A stretch of DNA of 64,000 nt from Viscum album (GCA_963277665.1 OY728120.1:937675195-937739194), one strand, 5' to 3'; numbered from the stretch's first letter, positions 1-11,126 are shown. Notes: a model not told the origin generated them from the letters alone. Numbers and translations are program-made.

Positions 1-264
1 TTATAATGAATAATTATAATTACTAATTATATTAGTAATTATTTATATATTTATTTTATATTTAATAATTATACTACAAATTAACTAATTAATTCATAAA
101 TAATAAATAATAAATAATTATAATAAATAAATATATTACTAATTAACAAATTAATTATCAATTATAATTATGTTAGTAATTAACTAATTAATTATTATAT
201 ATTATAACTAATAATTATGTTACTATTTAAATAATTAATTAATAACTATTTATTATATTTTTAA
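1..264. repeat. AT-rich low-complexity DNA
   Basis: Almost pure A+T sequence built from variants of ACTAATTAATTA and TTATAATTATGTTA. A block of roughly 65 bp seems to recur around 155-215 and 200-255. There is no coding potential and no terminal structure, so I see only low-complexity DNA. Confidence 0.6.
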
Positions 265-694
265 TCCATGTTTTAATTTTTATTTATATTAGCCTTATAG
301 TTTTTATTTTATAGGCTTTCGAAGCCACATACTTGAAATAATTTTAAGATTCAAGTTGGTGGTTTGGAAATTTTATAAATTATTTTCCATCATCATGTTT
401 TTAAAATTCTATTTATTTTCAACTATTTTTCATATGTTTAGTCCATATTTTATGTTTCATTTATATTGGTCTTGTAGTTTGTATTTTGTAGTCTTTCAAA
501 GACACGTACTTGATTCATTTTTGAGTTTCTAGTTGGTGGTTTTGAAAGCTTATAAATTATTATTCATCAACATTTTTTACGAAATTATTTTTATTTTCAA
601 TAATTTATTATTTTTTTAATCTATTTTTAAAGTTTCATTTATATTGGTATTCTAGTTTGTATTTTATAGTCTTTCAAAGACACAAACTTGAAAT
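265..694. repeat. Tandem repeat, about 178-bp unit, 2.4 copies
   Basis: Three consecutive copies begin near 266, 443 and 621, each opening with a CCAT/CTAT-T-rich run followed by TTTATATT-R-G-YCTTATAG-like sequence. All three have a TTTCRAAG core (314-326, 491-503, 669-681) followed by ACTTGA. The first two copies are full length (177-178 bp) and the third stops after about 70 bp. The unit length is in the range typical of plant satellites, but with so few copies it may be a local duplication. No coding potential. Confidence 0.7.
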
Positions 695-699
695 AGAAC

Positions 700-797
700 C
701 CCACATTAGAAATGCATAATGTTCTGTGCAGGAAAGGGATAACCTAAATCCCACATCAGAAATGCAGAATGACTTCCACGACAAGCCCTCTTATAAA
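700..797 (+). promoter_or_regulatory. Duplicated USE-like motif plus TATA box (snRNA-type promoter candidate)
   Basis: The plant snRNA upstream sequence element is RTCCCACATCG. At 748-758 the sequence reads ATCCCACATCA, matching all but the last base, and a related copy CCCCACATTAGAAATGCATAATG lies about 50 bp upstream near 701-723. A TATA box (TATAAA, 792-797) follows 33 bp after the motif, the spacing known for Pol II-type plant snRNA genes. I do not recognise a U1, U2, U4 or U5 start downstream. The motif also occurs in some plant LTRs, so a transposon origin is possible. Confidence 0.35.
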
Positions 798-869
798 AGA
801 GATCTATGGGTGAAGTTTTCTGTCAGAATCCAGACTGCTGTAATAGAAGTATGACTAGATATTAAATAG

Positions 870-907
870 CAGAAAAATTCTGCTAATTATATATATATAT
901 ATATATA
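870..907. repeat. Short perfect hairpin next to an (AT)n microsatellite
   Basis: AGCAGAA-AAA-TTCTGCT forms a 7-bp perfect stem near 869-886, followed directly by an AT dinucleotide run at about 889-907. It could be the end of a small transcript from the promoter-like motifs upstream, or chance. Confidence 0.4.
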
Positions 908-958
908 AACAAAAAAAATTAAATATAAAAAAACATTCTATAGGATCCATGAATGAGT

Positions 959-1095
959 TTCACACATCCTTCATAAAGTTTACAAAGGATGTGTGAACCC
1001 CATTCACGCTTCCTAGCGAGGGGAGATGCGTGAACGGGGTTCACTAATCTTTTATCGCATCTCCGCAGGATGCGTAAGTCGCGTTCACGCATCTC
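959..1095. repeat. Cluster of inverted repeats on a GGATGYGTGAAC motif
   Basis: Two perfect 13-bp inverted repeats lie side by side. TTCACACATCCTT (959-971) pairs with 985-997 across a 13-nt loop. GAGATGCGTGAAC (1023-1035) pairs with GTTCACGCATCTC (1083-1095). Inside the second is a smaller CGCATC...GATGCG stem near 1056-1075. All arms are versions of one short motif repeated in both orientations. Function is unknown; a MITE remnant or a hairpin-forming transcript are both possible. Confidence 0.6.
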
Positions 1096-1099
1096 TCCA

Positions 1100-2473
1100 C
1101 ACTAAGGATGTTTTCACGGATCTTAAGACCCATTTTTAAAAATATTGTTAACCCTAACCCTTTATTATAAAAAATTTTATAAACCCATTTATAAAAAAAA
1201 CCAAGATAACTCATCGATTTTCCTTGGCCCATCCGCATGATCCAAACATGATCATGAAATGGCTCTGAGCATTGTTGGGGGATCTCATGGAAGGCTTCTG
1301 GTCTCCACACATGGGACTTTCGATGGCTAACATCCATCATCTCGAACTCATGTAGATATTAGCAGAGGTCTGGTGACGGTGGCGATGAAGTGCGTCGAGT
1401 GATCAGGTGACTATCTTCGAGTCTCCTTGTCGAACCAGTAGAATTAGGGAGCATCATCCAAGGGGGAAGTTAAAGAAGAGGTATCACGCTACGCGGGATG
1501 ATCTGTTTTGATCAGAAGATGCGTGATGTGGTAGCATATGGCCAGGATCAATGTAAGGTGTGATCAGATGGAACAGATAGTCATCGGGAAATATCGAACA
1601 TCGTAGATTTGATCTCCATAGAAAAATCGCTACCTACAAAGAATTCTTTAAAATCCTCCCCTTTGTTATATAATCCATATTGTGGCTTCCACTAAAATGA
1701 ACCGGAAAGGGGACCAACACCTGTACCATATGCATCATCCCCATCACCCGGGCCTCCGCCCACAGAGTCTTTAGATCGGCCTATGTGCACCTATAGGTTT
1801 GCACACCACGGGCCCAATACATGGGCCCAATTATCTCTTGTAGGAGTTATGCTCCTCTACTAGTATGTCGAATGGTCTAGGAAAACTCCCACTAGGCATG
1901 GTCTCCCTCTTGTCCCACATGTGCCTATGGTCAAATTATCCTAGCTAGATAGTTACTAGACATAAGTTTTTTGTCTAAGTGTAGTATGAAAAACCCTTAA
2001 GTACTAATAATATAATTCTTAGTAGAATATAAGTGTCCCAAAGTGATCTCTTCAATATATCTGAATATCTGAAGATTTAAGATATTGAACATCCTTAGAT
2101 GCTTTGTCCCGAGAATGTTTGAGGAACTCTCAAGTGTTATGAAGATGTTACATATGGCCACAACTACTCAACCAAATCCAATATAAGAAGTATCTTTGAC
2201 TTGGGGAATTGATTACCAGAAATTATAATTTTTATTAATTCCAAAATGGAACAGGTATTGGGTGGAATGAAAGATTTGGGTGGATCCAAAGTAAAGCAGT
2301 CTGATGTCTCTACGTATACAATGTAGATGGGAATGAAGAAGCACGTAGTTGTCAAATGTACCCTTATGTAGATAAAACTAATGCTTTGGAGACATATTTT
2401 CCTAGACAAATAACTCTATGATGAATTTCCTTACATAGGTATAACTCATACATAGGAGGGGGGATGTCACTTT
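1100..2473. other. No recognisable gene
   Basis: Mixed-composition DNA with no long open frame that resembles a protein. The stretch 1925-2070 resembles 16230-16350: both contain an ACTAATAA-TA-AATT core followed by GTAGAATATAAG-GTCCCAA and then a CTCTTCAATAT/CCTCTATATC run. That marks an unidentified dispersed repeat. The final bases (2469-2473, ACTTT) are the 5' flank of the first Copia element. Confidence 0.4.
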
Positions 2474-2826
2474 TATTGGAATTACAAACAAAAACCATGC
2501 GTCAAAGATGCCTGCATTTTTTCCTCTGACATCATTTATTCCAATCGCATTTTTCTTCCATGCATCCACGTCCATTTATATTTCATTGAATGAGTTTAAT
2601 GTTCATTATTTATTGTTTTGGTATTTATTTGTACCGTTATAAATTCTATGTATTTAATGTTTTAGTCTTTATTTGTACCGTCATAAATGCTCTGCATTTA
2701 ATGTTGTGAGTCTATAAATTGATGTAATTTTAGTATGAAAATATGTGAAAATAAAAATCCTGAAATATCCTTTGTGCCGTGTGTAAATTTTATTCCTCTC
2801 ATATTTCATGGGTAGTCTATCCAACA
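2474..2826 (+). repeat. 5' LTR of Copia 1
   Basis: 353 bp, opening TATTGGAATTAC (ancestral TGTTGG expected) and ending CCAACA just before the primer-binding site. It aligns along its length with 6938-7289, including the shared blocks TTTGTACCGT, GTCTATAAATTGATGTAATT and GTATGAAAATATGTGAAAAT. The TATAAATTGATG run in it is a plausible TATA box. Confidence 0.88.
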
Positions 2827-2879
2827 AACTGGTATCAGAGGCGGTTATCATGATCCTCTATTTTTTTTAAGGTTTCCGC

Positions 2880-3760
2880 AATCTAGCCGCAAGTTCTGAA
2901 GCTATCTAAGGACTACTACGAAAGGTGGTTCATTCAAATGAAGGCGTTATTCTGGTCACACGAATTATGGGAGATAATCACGGATGGGTACATTGTACCC
3001 TCTATGTAGGAAGAAGCTACCTTCACGAATGAAGAAAATACGGGCCTCAAAAATCAAAGAAGGAAAGACAACAAGGTGTTGTTCCTACTCTATCAAGGGT
3101 TGGATGAATCAATGTTCGAAAAGATTTCCAAAAAAAATCAAGCAAGAAAGCATGGGATACCCTTACAAACATCTTCAATGGTGTTGATCAAGTGAAGTGG
3201 GTACGTCTTCAAACATTATGAGTGGATTTTAAATTGGTGCTCATGATAGAAGGTGAGATTCTCTCCAATTATTTCTCAAGATTAATTTGTATTGTTAAAA
3301 ATTTGAAAAGAAATGGTGAAAAAATGGAGGACATATGAGTTATTGAAATTTAACATCGATCTCTCACAACCAAGTTTGACCATGTGGTTGTGCAAATCGA
3401 AAAATCAAAAGATTCATAGAAATTGTCCATTGAAGAACTGATGGGGTTGTTGCAAGTGCATGAGAAACTGATGAAAAAGAATGCCAGTTCAAAAATAGAG
3501 CATGCCTTAGAGTCTAAGTTGACTCTACAAGAACAAAAGAATGGTCACACGCAACGAGGAGGTCATCATGCAATAGGAAGAGGGCATGGATATTATCCAA
3601 TCCATCAACAAAAGCAATAAAATCCTACCATCTTTCATGGAAGAGGGAATGGTGGAGGTCGATTCACATGTGGTCATGGAAATGAAAAGAACATTCAATG
3701 CCACATCTCTAAGAAATTTGGCCATTATGCCTCTGAATGTTGTAGCCAAGTGGATCCTTA
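2880..3760 (+). pseudogene. Copia 1 gag remnant
   Basis: Reading around 2910-3000 gives KLSKDYYERWFIQMKAL, then WEIITDGY, a clear match to the capsid region of plant Copia gag. Further on, SIEELMGLLQVHEKLMKK (3423 onward) is also typical of this family. The nucleocapsid knuckle is seen as QCHISKKFGHYASEC near 3690-3740. Compared with CX2CX4HX4C the second cysteine is a serine, so zinc binding would be lost. Several stops and at least one frameshift interrupt it. Confidence 0.75.
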
Positions 3761-3839
3761 TGAACGACCCAACTATACTGAAGCATCTCAACATGAAGAC
3801 GAAGGTACCACACTCGTCCCCACACAATAAAAGTCATGT

Positions 3840-5100
3840 TAATGCCCTGATGTGTGGTATCTCGACATGGGTGCAAGGAACCTCAAGAGTGGTAACAAAG
3901 AACTATTCGAGTAACTCACAAAAGAAGTTCCTGGTGATGTAAGATTTGGTGACTCGTCAAATGTACTCCGGGTTGGTAAAGATAAAATGAAAATCTATAA
4001 GAAAATTGGTGAGCTAAATTACATCTCTAATGTGTATTATATACCAAACCTAAAAAAAATATCATAAGTCACTGCCAACTCCTTGAGAAGGGGTATGTTA
4101 AAAACAGGGAGAATTCTTCTTTGTCTATAAGGGATGCCCATAGGAGACCTGTTCCTCAAGTCCAAATGATGAATAATCGCATGTTTTTGCTGTGTATCAA
4201 CACAATGGCCGAGGAGTGTCTCTTGGTATTCATGAAGAATGTATCATGGATATGGAATCTGCGCTTTAGACATATGCATTTTTGCAGGCTTAAACTTATA
4301 TCCTCATCAAGCATGGTTCATGGATTAATGTTGATTGGAGTTCCAAATAATGTGTGTGAGGCATGTACACTCAGAAAGCAACAAAGTAACTCCTTCCCAA
4401 GTGGAGTGTCCAGAATAGAAAATGTACCACTTTAGTTAGTTCACACTGATATCTGGGGACCACTCAAAACACCATCACCTGGAGGTAATAAGTATTTTAT
4501 TACCCTAATTTATTATTTTATCTAGATAAGATGGGTATATTTCATCAAAGAAAAATCTTCAACATTTGCGATCAAGGAAATGTTCAAAGCTCGTGTTGAA
4601 CCTAAAAGTTGTTATAGAATCAAAGTTATTATATATGACAGAGGTGAATAAGACACTTCAAATGCATTTCATGGTTTTTGTAGGGAACAAGGCATCGAGC
4701 AACAATATAATGCTTCTTACACACCACAATAGAATGGAATGGCAGAAAGGAAAAACTGCACCATCCTCGACATTAAGAGGACCATGTTGAAGGAGAAAGG
4801 CCTGCCAGAGAACTTCAAGCAAGAAGGAGTGGAATGTACTGCCTATCTACTAAATCGTTTTCTAACGAAGAGAATTATAAACATGACCCCAAAATATTCA
4901 TGGAGTGTCTAAAAACCGAGAATAGCACGTGTAAGAATCTTCGGGTGAGTTGCCTACGATCAAGTTCTAGAACCGAGAAAAAAACTTGATGATCATGGTG
5001 AAAAGTGCATCTTCATCTGCTACAATGAAGAGTATGAAGCCTATAATCTCTACAATCCACTAAACAATAAATTATTGGTGATTATAGATGTTTTATTTAG
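3840..5100 (+). pseudogene. Copia 1 protease and integrase remnant
   Basis: The protease starts with WYLDMGA near 3850-3875, where the catalytic D-S/T-G has become D-M-G. It continues with GDVRFGDSSN and ISNVYYIPNLKK. The integrase zinc region is visible around 4260-4400 (a histidine-rich RHMHFCRLKL segment and CEACTLRKQQ), then a degraded core near 4440-4800. Frames change repeatedly and the catalytic triad cannot be read in one frame. Assignment rests on position between gag and RT and on these short motifs. Confidence 0.65.
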
Positions 5101-5479
5101 TGAGAAATAATCCTGGAAATGGAATTATGAAGAATCAAACAAAGAGATTCCAGTCAAAACAGAAGATCCTAAAGAAAGGCATGATCATCAGGGGAAAACA
5201 CCACCAACACCTTCCTCGGGCGCATCGTCAGTACACAGAAGTCTAGGAGGACATCCCATCACTCCTGAAAGGACTCCATCAAGTCAAAATTTGTCGATAT
5301 CTTCCTCACCAATGGAACCCATAAAAATTAAAATCTTTAGTGACATTTAGTATCAAACCGAAGTGGTAATTCTTTTTTCCTGTATGCGGATCAGGAGCCA
5401 CTAACATTTCAGGAAGCCACGAGGGATTAATGTGGGAGAATGGATATGGGAGAAGCAATTTGTTCCATAAAGAAAAATG

Positions 5480-6900
5480 ACACATGGTAGTTGACCACAC
5501 ATCCTAATAGCATGAAAACCATTGGTGTCAAATGTGTGTACATGATCAAGCGGAATGCTGATGGTGAAATCAATTGCTACAGGGCAAGACTTGTAGAAAA
5601 GGGGTACAAACAAAAGTATAGGGTGGACTATGAAGAATTCTTTGATCCTGTTGCCCGACTTGACAATATGAGGATGATTTTCTCCGTTTTTATTCATTAC
5701 AGTTGGATGATCTACCAACTGGATGTGAAGTACGCATTCCTAAATGGAAATCTAGAGGAAGAGGTATATGTTGACCATCCTAAAGGATTTGTTATGAAAG
5801 GGGAGTAAGACAAAGTGTATCAACTAAAAAAAGAACTTTATGGGTTGAAGCTGGCTCCACATTCTTGTAATACATGTTCTGAAAGAAATATTTGAGAGAA
5901 AGGCTTCGCCCAATGTCCATATGAGCATGCATTTTACATCAAGAAGAATGGTTGTGGTGACATACTTATTTCATGCTTATATGTTGATGATATTCTATTT
6001 ACAGGGAACAACCAATCGATGTTGGATGTATTTAAGTAGGCCATGTTCATATAGTTAGAGATGAAATATTGAGGTATCATGTCTTTCTTTTTGGGCATAG
6101 AGGTAAAGCAACAACATTGTGGCATCTATATATCTCATAAGAGGTATGCCAGGTAGTTTCTTGAAAAATTCAAGATGGCCAATTGCAATACTGTAAACAC
6201 ACCAGTAACAACAAGATTAAGACTGAAATAAGATGGGGAAGGAAGAAACATTGACTCCACATTGTTCAAGAGACTCATTGGAAGCCTAAGGTATCTCACA
6301 ATCACAAGGCCTAATATTGTCTATAGTGTTGGGATTCTAAGCAGGTACATGGAATCCCCAAAAGAGTCACATTGTCTAGTGTAAAAACGTATCCTCAGGT
6401 ACATTAAAGGAATGATGGATTTTGGTCTTTTTATCTATACAATGAAGAAGAAAATATACATGGATACTCAGATAGTGACTAGAGGGGCGTTCAAGATGAA
6501 AGAATAATCACAACTGGGAATGTAATTTTTCTTGGATCGACTACTTTCACATGGAATTTAAGAAAGAAAAGTTTGGTCTCCTTGTCTACATTTGAATCAG
6601 AGTACGTGGCAGCATCATCCACTATTTGTGAAGGAATCTGGTTGAGGAACTTGCTAAAAGAGATGAAGCATCCATAGGATGGATCCACAGTGACATATGT
6701 AGATAACCAATCGACCATTGAACATTCTAAAAATTTAGTGCAGCATGGAAAAAGAAGACATGTTGATACCTGATTCCATTTTCTAAGAGATCATGTGAAG
6801 AAAAAAATAATAAAATTGGAATATTTTCATACTACGGAATAGGTGGATGATATTTTCACAAAGTCATTACCGACAGATGTATTAAAAAAACTCAGAACGA
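5480..6900 (+). pseudogene. Copia 1 reverse transcriptase and RNase H remnant
   Basis: The RT is the best preserved part. GVKCVYMIKRNADGEINCY, then ARLVEKGYKQKYRVDYEEFF and QLDVKYAFLNGNLEEEVYV (5520-5775) are canonical plant Copia RT blocks. The catalytic YVDD is intact at 5980-5991 in CLYVDDILFTGNN. Downstream, SFFLGIEVKQ, then NCNTVNTPV and RLIGSLRYLTITRPNI (6080-6330) lead into RNase H. RNase H (about 6420-6900) is recognisable only in pieces because of frameshifts. Stops at several sites rule out function. Confidence 0.82.
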
Positions 6901-6937
6901 TTCTTAGAATGAAGTCGTTTATTTGTTTGATGGGGAG

Positions 6938-7289
6938 TATTGGAATTGTAAACAAAAACCACATGTCAAAGCTGACTGCTTTTTTCCTCAGATGTTATTT
7001 ATTCCATGCACATTTTTCTTCCATGGGTCAACGTCCATTTATTTTTCATTGAATGAATTTAATGTTTCATATATAATGTTTTTGTATTTCTTTGTACCGT
7101 CACAAATGATCTGCATTTAATGTTTTGGTCTTTCTTTTTATAGTCCTAAATGCTCTACAATTAATATTGTGGGTCTATAAATTGATGTAATTGTTGTATG
7201 AAAATATGTGAAAATACAATACTTCAATGCTCCTTTGTGTTGTGTGCCAATTTTATTCCTATCATATTTATCGGCTTGTATAACCAACA
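6938..7289 (+). repeat. 3' LTR of Copia 1
   Basis: 352 bp, opening TATTGGAATTGTAAAC directly after a GATGGGGAG purine run and ending CCAACA. It is clearly homologous to the 5' LTR but carries many substitutions and some small indels, which indicates an old insertion. Confidence 0.88.
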
Positions 7290-7294
7290 ACTAT

Positions 7295-8771
7295 ATTGTG
7301 ATGAAATATCAGGTAGAGAGACATGTCTTTATAGAGATGTTGATCAGATCATCCATGATGCCCATCCTTTATGGGTAACACCAAATAGATCCGATCACAT
7401 GGATTTGAGTGATTGAATTTCAATAGGTTACTATTTTAGAAATGTTCAAGAATTCCCACTAACATGAAATTCTTTATTAGTTCACCTGTTCCAATAGTCT
7501 TGAGATCGTTGGATTTATAAAGACAATTTGGACATGAAATCATTCTTAAATGCTCAAAAATTTTCCTTAACTCATTGGAATTAGTGAGAACAGCTTGATT
7601 TTTGCTAAGGCCATATAGTTGGTCCTAAAAACATAGTATCTTTTTATTTTTTTCTTCCGTAACTTTTTCCTAAACATCATAGGGGAGAAGTCATAACAGT
7701 CATAGACTTGGCATTTTCTCAGGCTTCCTTCTTACATGTTTTTATCCTGACAAGTTTATGTTCCTCTTCCCTTTTATAACTTCTGAATATGTCCTCGATC
7801 ACACAATGTGTATCTCCAGTGAGTAGATACCAAACTCTTTCCAAGGATGCCCTTGTTGGGTTTTTATCTTAGTTAGCATCATGTCTCTTACTGTTTTAGG
7901 GTCCTGCAAACTGGACCATTGGTGTGTTATAATTTATGTTCTTTGAGATTGGACCTTATTATCACTTTATTTTAAGGTATTTTGGCTCAAATCTCACGGA
8001 ATACAAGGCTAGAAGACCTGACATGACTCATTACACTATGGTGGGTGGAGTTATACTATGGTGTTTCTGGGGTTCACAAGGATTGGAGATCCTTTCCTAT
8101 CTCATGGAGCATATTTCATGGAGATCAGGCCTTAGTAAGGTGTCCAACGTATCCCAGTTATGGCTGGAAATAGGGTTATCTTAGTTCACTTTATCTTTTA
8201 AACTGCTAATAGGCTATGGTGGATGATAACACTTGGATACATTATGGATATCCTTGGGGTTTCAGGAATAGTAAGGGCTTATACCAAGATGGATGCCCTA
8301 TTGACCAAGGAAATACTATATAATGTCATTAGTTTGGGCTTACACATTGATATTGCCTAATTGGTGGTGACATATTACATTATATCGGTTGTCGGGGCAT
8401 ACACAACGAGACCACCTGAATGGTCTACTCATTCAATATCCTTTGGCAGAATAACGAGTGGCAATGATGACAATGATGGGTATGTGTGAGAGCATGACCT
8501 TGGCAGGGTCACATGAGTGCATGGACCAAACTCATCAAGGAAACTTCCCTTGTAAAAGGGAAATGCAGCTAAAGATCCATGTATGGGGTCCATATGGCAT
8601 GAGCCCAAATGGGGTGTTTTGGACAAGGTTGCCATGTCCTATTGGAATTTTCTGGACATGTCTTGGATATCTACTAGGCATGTCTGGATTATTTGTTTGA
8701 TATGTTGGGGAACCTATCTGACAAGTAAAACGCATCCATAGGTGTCTTTTTAATCAGCTATCATACCTTCA
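7295..8771. other. No recognisable gene
   Basis: Mixed-composition intergenic DNA. Short open frames (for example 7936-8184) do not resemble any family I know and have no conserved context. Words such as CATGTC and GGACATGTCT recur from about 8450 on, possibly an eroded fringe of the minisatellite that follows. Confidence 0.4.
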
Positions 8772-8780
8772 TTGTCTTTT

Positions 8781-9120
8781 TATGGGAAAAGAATACATGC
8801 CAAAGAGGCTTCACATGATGAAATCTGGCATGTCATGGGTCTCACGCATGATCAAATTGCTTATCTTAGATTTCATCACCTGGGTGAAGCAGACATGTCT
8901 GGGGCCCAGTGCATGATCAAAACAGATGTGATCATACGTTGTTGCATGATCAAACTGACCTGTTTTGAGACTATTTCATGTCAATATGGACATGTCTATG
9001 GAAAATCATATGATCATTCCAACATATTAATGGCTCCTTCTCATGATCAATGTGTATTGTCTAGTATGTCTTTGCATGATCAAAGCGGGAAGCTCCGATG
9101 TGCTTTACATGATTGACATG
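8781..9120. repeat. 33-bp minisatellite with CATGATCA core, about 10 units
   Basis: The palindromic word CATGATCA or a close variant recurs at 8814, 8847, 8912, 8945, 9007, 9042, 9075 and 9108. The gaps are 33, 65, 33, 62, 35, 33 and 33 bp, so a degenerate 33-bp period runs through the block. Because 33 is a multiple of three, the plus strand stays open from 8772 to 9116 and would encode an 11-residue repeat with HD at a fixed place (SHDE, THDQ, SHDQ, LHDQ). I treat the frame as a by-product of the repeat. Confidence 0.7.
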
Positions 9121-10512
9121 ACTTATCCATGGATATTGCCATGACAATGGTGACAAGTCAATGAGTTTTTGTGAGGTCATCACATCTTGTCCACATATTT
9201 CCTTGTGACCAACATGGAATGTACAATGTCACCCAAGGTTATTGTGAGACCTTCAAAGGGTCTCATGATGGCATGTCCTTATACAATACAAGTGGTGTTG
9301 TCTCGCAGATATGTTTAGGATATTTCACTCGCCCACGTGCCTCATGTACATATAAAAACCGATCATTCCTTATGTTTCATGGGATAAAATATGACGTACA
9401 CCATAGGGATTTCATATCAAAGGAATGTCATGTCCATAAAATCATATGCTTTCCAAGATGGTACTCGTATTTTTATCCTCTATCCATGTGATTTGGATGA
9501 ACTCAAAAGGGTCTCGTTAAAGAATCTGTGGACACACATAAAGGCTTCCCAATGACTCCACACGAATTGGTGGGCTGTGTGCGCGCATCGCAGGACCAAG
9601 GGTTTGCGACACCGTAAGGGGGATTGTACATTTACCAGTATATGCCCATGGACAATGGAATGTGTGATCATGTCTGAATACCTTCACTGGGCGGACGAAT
9701 AGGGACATCATAGGATCAAGTGATCTTCTCTATCAACTCTATATGGCCCAGAGATATTCATCTGAGCTTCATATGAAGATAATATGAAAGTGTTCACATG
9801 TTTATTATGTGACTTCATGATCTCTAACGGATTACATGAGGTACTCTACAAACCCCTATAAGGTCTGCGTTGGGTCCGCAAGGAAGGATGCATGGCCGAG
9901 GGTTTTATTAGTAGTGCAGCTCTTCGGGTCTCGTGTGATTCCTCCCATGAAAGTCCCACAACTCACATGACCTAAAATTGGTTTTGTGTTGGATCATCCG
10001 ACCATTAATGGGTCTTTTTGTGGACGGTTCATGTACTGGTAAATTCATATAGTTGCAAGAAGAGGGTTCATGACAATGAGACCTTCTTTTCTTCAACACA
10101 GGGTTTGCGCCTGTCTGAGCCATCACACCAAGGACTTACTGGAGGTGTTTGATAGTTCAGATAGGAATTCTCAAGCTTTCATGTGAACGAAGAAAGCCAG
10201 GGAGGCCTTGGTACTGTGAGACCAAAGGTGGGGCTACGATCATGGCTGAACACCCTCGTGAGTACCTAAAGTGTTCTCCGGTAGGCGCTGGCCGACGTCC
10301 CATCTTGTTCGGAGACCTTCTTCCTCTCCTCCTGTATGTGTTTTTTCTCAACGGGAGCTCGGTATATATAGGCCATGGGAGGCTGAGGATGTCTATACAT
10401 TTAATGGGATGAAGGCCTCATTGCACCAGTGTAACAGTTGTGGAGATCGCTTTGAATGATCATTTCATTTGACCATGTGATGCCTTTGTCTTCGTTTTGT
10501 GGTGTCACGTGA
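9121..10512. other. No recognisable gene
   Basis: Moderately GC-rich DNA without a protein-like frame. A TATA-like GGTATATATAGG lies at about 10360-10372, followed by nothing I recognise. Overlapping frames on both strands between 10149 and 10586 have no family resemblance. Confidence 0.4.
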
Positions 10513-10535
10513 TCTATAAAAATCCAAGTTAATTT

Positions 10536-10653
10536 GAATGGAACATATGTCGGAGGAAGAAGGGGATCGCGCTTGCTGAAATGCATGAAATGTCTTCCGC
10601 ACTTGTCTTTTACTTGGTCGCATGATCAAAGGATGATCATGAGATGGCCTCAA
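10536..10653 (+). repeat. 165-bp tandem repeat, unit 1, left part
   Basis: This segment aligns with 15811-15975 and 15976-16095, sharing CGGATG/GAATGG openings and the paired CATGATCAAAGGATGATCATG-like motif. It is cut at 10653 by the Copia 2 insertion and resumes at 15766. Joining 10536-10653 to 15766-15810 gives 163 bp, the length of the other units. Confidence 0.7.
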
Positions 10654-11124
10654 TGTTGGCGGACATCCATTTTCATGACAGTGACCGCCCCCTTCATTGT
10701 GAAAGAGGGGATGGTGGTGTTTGGTGGTGGGCGGACAAACCCCCACCAATCCTCCAGTGGGTGAAGGAAAGGGGAAGGGGTGAGGAGGCCTATAAAATGA
10801 GGCTCTCCCCTCTTCCAAATGGTATCTCTCATCTATCCCATCATCATCCGGTTTATCTCATCTGGTTCTATTTCCGGTATTAGTGAGACGGTTTCCCCAT
10901 TTATTCAAGAGAGATATTTACGAGAAATTTCTCCTTATAATAGTGAGGGAGTGTGTACCCACTTTTACCCCATAGTGATCCTTCTATCTTCTCGTGGTTT
11001 TTTACTCCTTCCATTTGGGGGTTTTTCCACGTTACATCTGGTGTCCTATTTTTCTGCATTTTGCACTTTATTTTTATCTCGTGATTATTACTACATTGTG
11101 GGCCAATCATTTACGGTCCTAAAA
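10654..11124 (+). repeat. 5' LTR of Copia 2
   Basis: 471 bp. A TATA box (TATAAAATGAGG) starts at 10791 after a GAGGCC run, the likely U3 promoter. The LTR ends just before AG and the tRNA-Met primer-binding site. Frames read across this LTR on either strand are not genes. Confidence 0.93.
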
Positions 11125-11126
11125 AG

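Larger units (their letters stand above)
2474..7289 (+). mobile_element. Copia LTR retrotransposon 1 (degenerate, both LTRs present)
   Basis: A 4.8-kb element bounded by two similar repeats, 2474-2826 and 6938-7289, both opening TATTGGAATT and ending CCAACA. An initiator tRNA-Met primer-binding site, TGGTATCAGAGGC, starts at 2830. A purine-rich GATGGGGAG precedes the 3' LTR. The flanks ACTTT (2469-2473) and ACTAT (7290-7294) match at four of five bases and look like an eroded target duplication. Domain order gag, protease, integrase, RT, RNase H is the Copia order. Coding sequence is broken by many stops and frameshifts, so it is non-autonomous and old. Confidence 0.9.

Noticed and set aside
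1149..1162. Telomere-like AACCCTAACCC
   Set aside because: Fewer than two full plant TTTAGGG-complement units; too short to be an interstitial telomere.
8772..9116. 115-codon open frame as a real gene
   Set aside because: The frame is explained by the 33-bp repeat being a multiple of three; no domain or start context supports it.
8781..9120. CRISPR-like regularly spaced repeats
   Set aside because: The repeats are contiguous, degenerate 33-bp tandem units with no distinct spacers, and the DNA is plant nuclear.
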